Below, one piece after another: positions 7,123-8,980 of a stretch of 8,980 bases of DNA (within the stretch, counting starts at the first letter, position 1; the number at the start of each line of letters is the position of its first letter). The position numbers and the translations under genes were made by a program. A model generated the notes under the pieces. It searched no databases, was not told the origin of the DNA, and worked only from the letters and a program-made list of their open reading frames with translations. The stretch is from Pedobacter sp. UBA2067 (lineage in GTDB: Bacteria > Bacteroidota > Bacteroidia > Sphingobacteriales > Sphingobacteriaceae). The stretch lies in contig DDAD01000010.1 of NCBI GenBank assembly GCA_002333205.1, positions 88,345 to 97,324 of the forward strand, written 5' to 3'.

Positions 7123-7149
7123 CAACATTATACACCTCCTACTACACAA
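7123..7149 (-). promoter_or_regulatory. Candidate promoter of the MBOAT cluster
   Basis: On the minus strand, TTG (7149-7147) and TAATGTTG (7130-7123) are 16 bases apart. Against TAnnTTTG there is one mismatch, and the spacer is a base shorter than usual. An inverted repeat sits 7 bases upstream of the TTG, where an activator might bind. The match is imperfect, and a small ORF would start inside the -7 element, so both readings cannot be fully right. Confidence 0.35.
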
Positions 7150-7155
7150 TAATCA

Positions 7156-7170
7156 TGTGAAGCTTTCACA
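7156..7170. promoter_or_regulatory. Inverted repeat TGTGAA-GCT-TTCACA (possible operator)
   Basis: Perfect 6-bp arms around 3 bases. It resembles the CRP/FNR-type half-site TGTGA/TCACA, but the spacer between the 5-bp half-sites is 5 bases instead of the 6 of the E. coli CRP site, so the binder is not implied. Its centre would lie about 47 bases upstream of the predicted MBOAT transcription start. Confidence 0.35.
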
Positions 7171-7188
7171 GTCTGTAGACGTTGTATT

Positions 7189-7304
7189 TTGAGACGTACT
7201 TGAGAGGTACTTAGCAAGGGCTTGACAAGGCGTTGGTAGGTACGGACACTTGGCAACCCCTTGTCAACCCCCTGCCAATCCCTGGACAACTATCAAGCAA
7301 ATAC
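7189..7304. repeat. Array of degenerate 11-bp repeats with TTGnCAA core, two opposed blocks
   Basis: On the plus strand, TTG or TTA occurs at 7189, 7200, 7211, 7222 and 7233, exactly 11 bases apart, with units such as TTGAGACGTAC, TTGAGAGGTAC and TTGACAAGGCG. After a 17-base step a second block begins at 7250: TTGGCAACCCC, TTGTCAACCCC, CTGCCAATCCC, TGGACAACTAT, with CAA at 7254, 7265, 7276 and 7287, again exactly 11 apart. A weak further unit (CAAGCAAATAC) ends at 7304. The first block ends in purine-rich GG or GTAC, the second in CCCC, so they are roughly inverted copies about an axis near 7244. Units are too diverged for simple slippage. No gene is encoded. I do not recognise it as a named element. 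Confidence 0.7.
7218..7271. repeat. Long imperfect palindrome at the centre of the 11-bp array
   Basis: Positions 7218-7235 and 7254-7271 are complementary at 16 of 18 positions, the two exceptions being C-C mismatches. The arms contain CTTGACAAGG and CCTTGTCAAC, and the gap between them is 18 bases. Pairing continues in a broken form outward (TTAGCA against TGCCAA, then TTG against CAA) as expected from the opposed 11-bp blocks. As RNA it would fold into a stable stem on either strand. As DNA it offers symmetric binding sites. Confidence 0.7.
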
Positions 7305-7434
7305 CGGCCGGGCTACAGCACACGCGCATTCAAATGGCTTGTGATTGCACCATAATGCCCGTTTTCCTTAGTCCAAAGATTTAAATCGAAACTATTTAAA
7401 AGCAGCGTTGTTAATTTTCCTAAAACCTATTACT

Positions 7435-7728
7435 ATGACAAAAGAAACCAAAATCATCGCGGGAGTACTGGCAGGAGCTGCCTTAGGTGCCGCTATAGCA
7501 CTTATCTTATCTTCAGATAATACTGACGACCTTAAACATGATGTAACAGACTGGTTCAGTGATTTGCTGGATTCGTCTAAAGACAAACTTGCAAGTGTTT
7601 CAGAATCTGTGAAAGACACCGTTTCACATGCAAAGGACGCTGTCTCGAATGCTACAGATTCCATCACACACGCTAAAGAATCAGCAACGGATGCTGTTAA
7701 GGATTCCATCTCTAAAGTAAAGGGATAG
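7435..7728 (+). CDS. YtxH-like small membrane protein with 11-residue amphipathic repeats (97 aa)
   Basis: Short protein with one N-terminal membrane or signal-anchor segment (residues about 6-25, a Gly/Ala-rich GVLAGAALGAAIALILSS) followed by a hydrophilic, charged domain. The Gly/Ala hydrophobic start is typical of the YtxH/gas-vesicle-protein-like family. From about residue 45 the protein shows 11-residue periodicity, for example VKDTVSHAKDA, VSNATDSITHA and KESATDAVKDS, as in LEA-type and other amphipathic helical stress proteins. The domain probably forms one long helix. The frame opens further upstream at a TTG (7408), but ATG 7435 gives the family-like MTKETKIIAGVLAG start. No Shine-Dalgarno is seen. 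The nuclease gene starts 7 bases after it. Members are often linked to stress responses; the molecular function is unknown. Confidence 0.8.
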   Translation: MTKETKIIAGVLAGAALGAAIALILSSDNTDDLKHDVTDWFSDLLDSSKDKLASVSESVKDTVSHAKDAVSNATDSITHAKESATDAVKDSISKVKG

Positions 7729-7735
7729 GAGCAGA

Positions 7736-8980
7736 ATGAAAATCGCATTTCATGGTGCTGCGCGCGCCGTCACCGGCAGCAAGCACCTTATTACGCTAAC
7801 CAATGGTACTCAGGTGTTGTTGGACTGCGGACTATTTCAGGGTATGGGCGAAGTAACCGACAAACTTAACGGCTACTTCGGCTTTAACCCTGAAAAAATA
7901 GACTACATGATTCTCTCACACGCCCACATTGATCACGTGGGCCTGTTGCCTAGACTGGCGAAAGAAGGATTTAATGGCAACATCTATTCTACGGCAGCAA
8001 CAATGGACCTTGCAAGAATTCTACTTATGGATTCAGCAAAGATCCAGATGCAGGATGCCGAGTATCTTACCAGCACCGGTAGAGGTGGTAATGAAGATGA
8101 CGAGCCGCTATACACCGAGGACGATGTGATCAAAGCACTCGGACAATTTAAGGTCCTGGACTATAATGAAGAGGTAGAAATCGACCCACGCATTACCGTT
8201 AAACTTACCGATGCAGGCCATGTGCTTGGCAGTGCAGCAGTGCACTTAACCATCATTGATGACGGCAAGGAATATAAAATAACCTTTAGTGGTGATGTTG
8301 GCCGCTATGGTGACCTTCTATTAAAAAGTCCGCAGGCCTTCCCTCAGGCAGATTACATCATTATGGAATCTACTTATGGAAATTCACTGCACAAAGACCT
8401 TGAACCCGTAGAAGATCGTTTGTTGGAAATCATTAACAACACCTGCAACATCAAGGGTGGCAAGGTGGTCATTCCTGCTTTCAGCGTAGGCCGGACACAG
8501 GAGATCTTATATGCCCTGAACAGTCTTGAGCTGAAGAACAAGTTGCCGGATGTACCATACTATGTAGATAGTCCGCTGTCATTACAGGCAACTCAGGTGA
8601 TAAAAAATCACCCGGAGGTCTACAACAACGGCGTTAAAGAGGTTATGAAGGTGGATGAAGATCCTTTCCATTTCAAGGGGCTCAAGTTCATTGAGAGTGT
8701 GGAAGAATCACGCACGCTGGTAGACGACCCCCGGCCATGTGTAATCATCTCTGCATCAGGCATGGCCGATAGTGGCCGCGTGAGGCACCACATCCGTAAC
8801 ATCATTGGCAATCAGAAAAACACCATTCTGATGGTGGGGTACTGTGAGCCTAAATCATTAGGTGGCCGGTTAATTGCTGGTCAGCCAGTAGTGGAGATCT
8901 TCCGGGAAGAGTTTACCGTAGCTGCTGAAGTACTTGCGGTGAAATCCATGAGCGCACACGGCGATTATGAAGATTTGCTG
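7736..8980 (+). CDS. Beta-CASP metallo-beta-lactamase-fold ribonuclease-like protein, N-terminal 415 residues (cut by window edge)
   Basis: Predicted zinc-dependent nuclease of the MBL/beta-CASP group (relatives of CPSF73/Ysh1 and bacterial RNA-specificity MBL proteins), cytoplasmic, probably acting on RNA. The frame is open to the last base with no stop. MBL motifs: N-terminal FHGAARAVTGSKHLI, LLDCGLFQG (28-36), the zinc motif SHAHIDHVG (His62, His64, Asp66, His67), DAGHVLGSA with His162, and FSGDVGR with Asp187. The beta-CASP insert follows: ESTYGN (motif A, Glu211), PAFSVGRTQE (247-256), YYVDSPLS, and ISASGMADSGRVRHHI (338-353). GYCEPKSLGGRL has Arg378 at about the place where CPSF73 has its motif B His, and SMSAHGD carries motif C His408. 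About 40-60 residues are probably missing. GGAG lies 4 bases before the ATG. It is probably cotranscribed with the YtxH-like gene; a DNA substrate cannot be excluded. Confidence 0.9.
   Translation, partial: MKIAFHGAARAVTGSKHLITLTNGTQVLLDCGLFQGMGEVTDKLNGYFGFNPEKIDYMILSHAHIDHVGLLPRLAKEGFNGNIYSTAATMDLARILLMDSAKIQMQDAEYLTSTGRGGNEDDEPLYTEDDVIKALGQFKVLDYNEEVEIDPRITVKLTDAGHVLGSAAVHLTIIDDGKEYKITFSGDVGRYGDLLLKSPQAFPQADYIIMESTYGNSLHKDLEPVEDRLLEIINNTCNIKGGKVVIPAFSVGRTQEILYALNSLELKNKLPDVPYYVDSPLSLQATQVIKNHPEVYNNGVKEVMKVDEDPFHFKGLKFIESVEESRTLVDDPRPCVIISASGMADSGRVRHHIRNIIGNQKNTILMVGYCEPKSLGGRLIAGQPVVEIFREEFTVAAEVLAVKSMSAHGDYEDLL

Larger units (their letters stand above)
7019..7434. other. Divergent intergenic region between the MBOAT cluster and the ytxH-like gene
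   Basis: 416 bases with no convincing conserved gene on either strand. From left to right it holds a 35-base stretch next to the MBOAT start, an imperfect hairpin (7076-7114), a candidate minus-strand promoter (7123-7149), an inverted repeat (7156-7170), an array of 11-bp units (7189-7304), and 130 bases (7305-7434) in which I see nothing beyond a locally AT-rich stretch. I found no convincing plus-strand promoter for the ytxH-like gene. Confidence 0.8.

Noticed and set aside
7156..7170. Canonical CRP site
   Set aside because: The half-sites match, but the spacing is 5 instead of 6 bases and no regulator gene is in view; kept only as a generic inverted repeat.
7189..7304. CRISPR array
   Set aside because: Units are 11 bp with no spacers and no cas genes; the pattern is contiguous and degenerate, unlike CRISPR repeats.
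7411..7420. TAATTTTC as a plus-strand -7 element for the ytxH-like gene
   Set aside because: One mismatch, and no TTG at the needed distance upstream; it would leave a leader of only about ten bases.
7392..7748. 118-codon minus-strand frame opposite the YtxH-like gene
   Set aside because: It is the antisense of the 11-residue-repeat protein; its Ser/Thr/Ala/Val composition is the mirror of those codons, with no recognisable domain.

Overview
The window looks like chromosome from a Bacteroidota bacterium, most likely family Sphingobacteriaceae (Pedobacter-like). The gene order rplM-rpsI-rpsB-tsf, the Bacteroidota-type promoter upstream of rplM (TTG, 19 bases, TATCTTTG), the A-rich leaders mostly lacking Shine-Dalgarno sequences, and the protein styles all fit. 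The genus is an inference; no rRNA gene is present.

Layout. Positions 1-827 (minus) hold the first about 275 codons of nagA, which runs off the left edge. Positions 893-3518 (minus) hold a translation operon, rplM (GTG start), rpsI, rpsB, tsf. It has a good promoter at 3573-3602, a terminator-like hairpin between rpsB and tsf, and a strong terminator at 847-877. Positions 3679-7018 (minus) hold a three-gene cell-surface O-acylation cluster: an AlgI-type MBOAT acyltransferase, a membrane-anchored SGNH protein 4 bases downstream, then an SGNH/GDSL lipoprotein, closed by a terminator at 3611-3649. Positions 7435-8980 (plus) hold a small YtxH-like membrane protein and, 7 bases later, a beta-CASP metallo-beta-lactamase-fold nuclease that runs off the right edge.

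The 416-base divergent intergenic region (7019-7434) is the least ordinary part. It contains about ten degenerate 11-bp units with a TTGnCAA core, arranged as two opposed blocks around an axis near 7244, so that the centre is also a long imperfect palindrome (16 of 18 positions complementary). I know no named element that matches. It is the best candidate here for something undescribed, either a helically phased operator array or a structured transcript.

How the genes work together: the ribosomal operon makes L13, S9, S2 and EF-Ts together. The MBOAT is expected to pass acyl groups across the inner membrane and the two SGNH proteins to transfer or remove them on a surface glycan whose identity the sequence does not reveal. 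The YtxH-like protein and the nuclease are probably cotranscribed, with no evident functional link beyond spacing.
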